A stretch of 64,000 nt of DNA, from NCBI RefSeq assembly GCF_900187405.1, contig NZ_LT896716.1:2422001-2486000 (forward strand), in the 5' to 3' direction. This DNA comes from Geobacter sp. DSM 9736. Lineage in GTDB: Bacteria > Desulfobacterota > Desulfuromonadia > Geobacterales > Geobacteraceae. Position 1 is the stretch's first letter, and every line of letters starts with the position of its first letter. The position numbers were made by a program, and so were the translations under genes. The notes under the pieces are model-generated. The model ran no database searches, was not told the DNA's origin, and saw nothing but the letters and a program-made list of their open reading frames with translations. Shown here in pieces: positions 62,915 through 64,000 of the stretch.

Positions 62915-64000
62915 TTACTTAACCTGCTGCCACTTCCCCTCTTCCACCTTCCACACAACATACGGCGACTCCTTAACGTCACCCTTGGCGTCGAACTGGA
63001 TGTGGCCGAGAGCACCGTTGTAGTCGATCCCTCTGATGGCATCGGCAAGCTTCTTCCCATCCACCGCGCCAACCTTCTGGAGCGCCTGCAGGATGATGTT
63101 AGTGGCATCATAGGCGTAGACGGAGTAGACGCCCGGCTCGCCGAAGCGGTTCCGGTAGTTCTCGTTGAACCCTTTCGCCGAGGGGACTTCTTTCGTATCC
63201 GGGCCGAAGGTCGCATATGTACCTTCGGTGGCGGGTCCACCGATTTTCACGAGTTCCCCGCTCATGATGCCGTCGCCGCCGATGAACGGTGCGGTGCCGC
63301 CTACCGCCTTGAATTGCTTGATGAGCAACCCGCCTTCCACATAGATGCCGCCGAAGAAGACGAGATCCGGGTTGGCCGCCTTGATCCTGGTCACGACGGG
63401 GGAGTAATCCTTCTCTCCGACGCCGATTCCATCATAGGCAACCACCTGCGCCTTGTCGCCCAGACCTTTCCTGAACTCGTCGGCAAGTCCCTGTCCGTAT
63501 GTCGTCTTATCGTGGAGGATCGCCACCTTTTTCGCCTTGAGCACGTCCGTCGCATAGACAGCCGAGACCTTCCCCTGCTGGTCATCGCGCCCGCAGATCC
63601 GGAACAAGCTGGCGAATCCCTGCTCGGTCAGCTGCGGGTTGGTGGAGCCGTGGGATATCTGGGGGACGCCTGCCTTGTGATACACGGCCGACGCGGGGAT
63701 GGAGCAGTTGCTGTTGAAATGGCCGACCACAGCGGCGACCCCTTCGTTCACGAGTTTGTTGGCTGCCGAGACCGCCTGCTTCGGGTCGCGCTGATCGTCT
63801 CCCTCCACCATCACGATCTTCTTGCCGAGGACGCCCCCTTTCGCATTCCACTCGTCGATGGCGAGCTTCATGCCGTTCACCTGGTCCTGGCCGAACACCG
63901 CCATATCTCCCGTCAGCGGACCTGCCGCGCCGATCCTGATGACATCCGCTTCCTTCTCCTTCTTCGTGCAGGCAACCGTCGCCAGACACAGGCACATCAG
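62915..64000 (-). CDS. livK: branched-chain amino acid ABC transporter substrate-binding lipoprotein (5' end cut)
   Basis: A LivK/LivJ-type periplasmic binding protein, about 360 visible residues. The N-terminus shows a lipobox (TVAC, then TKKEKEADVIRIG); because only nine residues precede it, the true start is probably beyond the window. Family motifs: GAAGPLTGDMAVFGQDQVNGMKLA, GVAAVVGHFNSNCSIPASAVY, ILHDKTTYGQGLADEF and YSVYAYDATNIILQAL. It captures a branched-chain or related amino acid for a LivHMGF importer, possibly the one at 48.4-51.9 kb. Confidence 0.9.
   Translation of the reverse strand: MMCLCLATVACTKKEKEADVIRIGAAGPLTGDMAVFGQDQVNGMKLAIDEWNAKGGVLGKKIVMVEGDDQRDPKQAVSAANKLVNEGVAAVVGHFNSNCSIPASAVYHKAGVPQISHGSTNPQLTEQGFASLFRICGRDDQQGKVSAVYATDVLKAKKVAILHDKTTYGQGLADEFRKGLGDKAQVVAYDGIGVGEKDYSPVVTRIKAANPDLVFFGGIYVEGGLLIKQFKAVGGTAPFIGGDGIMSGELVKIGGPATEGTYATFGPDTKEVPSAKGFNENYRNRFGEPGVYSVYAYDATNIILQALQKVGAVDGKKLADAIRGIDYNGALGHIQFDAKGDVKESPYVVWKVEEGKWQQVK

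Overview
The window looks like chromosomal DNA of a Geobacteraceae / Desulfuromonadales bacterium (Geobacter, Geotalea or a relative). The evidence is its fairly high GC content, a Geobacter-type small protein (GSU3473-like), a succinyl:acetate CoA-transferase typical of acetate-oxidising Geobacter, hemerythrin-like proteins, polyferredoxin/DUF362 proteins and GGDEF and chemoreceptor signalling genes. No rRNA, tRNA, CRISPR array, prophage or insertion-sequence transposase was recognised. Species was not determined.

Layout. 1-7.2 kb holds an envelope-assembly block: the 3' part of tamA, tamB and a DUF748/AsmA-like gene. 7.25-7.7 kb has a near-consensus promoter, a probable 6S RNA and a strong terminator. 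7.9-9.7 kb carries a hypothetical gene and a GAF-GGDEF diguanylate cyclase.

9.9-32.6 kb is the centrepiece: a secondary-lipid locus. pfaD, pfaA and a pfaB/pfaC fusion encode an iterative polyunsaturated fatty acid synthase. They are followed directly by oleA, oleB, oleC and oleD, which make long-chain olefins by head-to-head condensation of two acyl chains. A palindromic REP-like element separates pfaC from oleA. A secreted polysaccharide-deacetylase-like protein is inserted between oleB and oleC. A Sfp-type phosphopantetheinyl transferase at 38.3 kb could activate the four ACP domains of PfaA. Together these genes could make a polyunsaturated long-chain hydrocarbon of the C31 nonaene type; the exact product cannot be read from the sequence.

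32.6-36.2 kb holds an HTH/zinc-ribbon regulator, a DUF3108 protein and a DksA-type protein. It also holds a small redox-stress operon (DUF1858, Cys-rich protein, hemerythrin) preceded by a Crp/Fnr/HcpR-like palindrome, and a structured leader RNA before a GSU3473-like gene. 36.2-45.7 kb is a mixed block: cupin, aminotransferase, PPTase, CoA-transferase with an operator-like palindrome, methyltransferase, bacteriohemerythrin, MsrB, metallo-beta-lactamase-fold hydrolase and a chemoreceptor. 45.8-52 kb (minus strand) holds a polyferredoxin/DUF362 pair and livHMGF. 52.4-62.8 kb (plus strand) holds a PstS-like protein, DUF3332-EVE-tag, a binding protein with a hybrid histidine kinase, metY, an NCS2-type permease and corA. 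The window ends inside a livK-type lipoprotein gene on the minus strand.

All assignments come from reading motifs and context; no database search was run. Promoters and structured RNAs are by-eye predictions.
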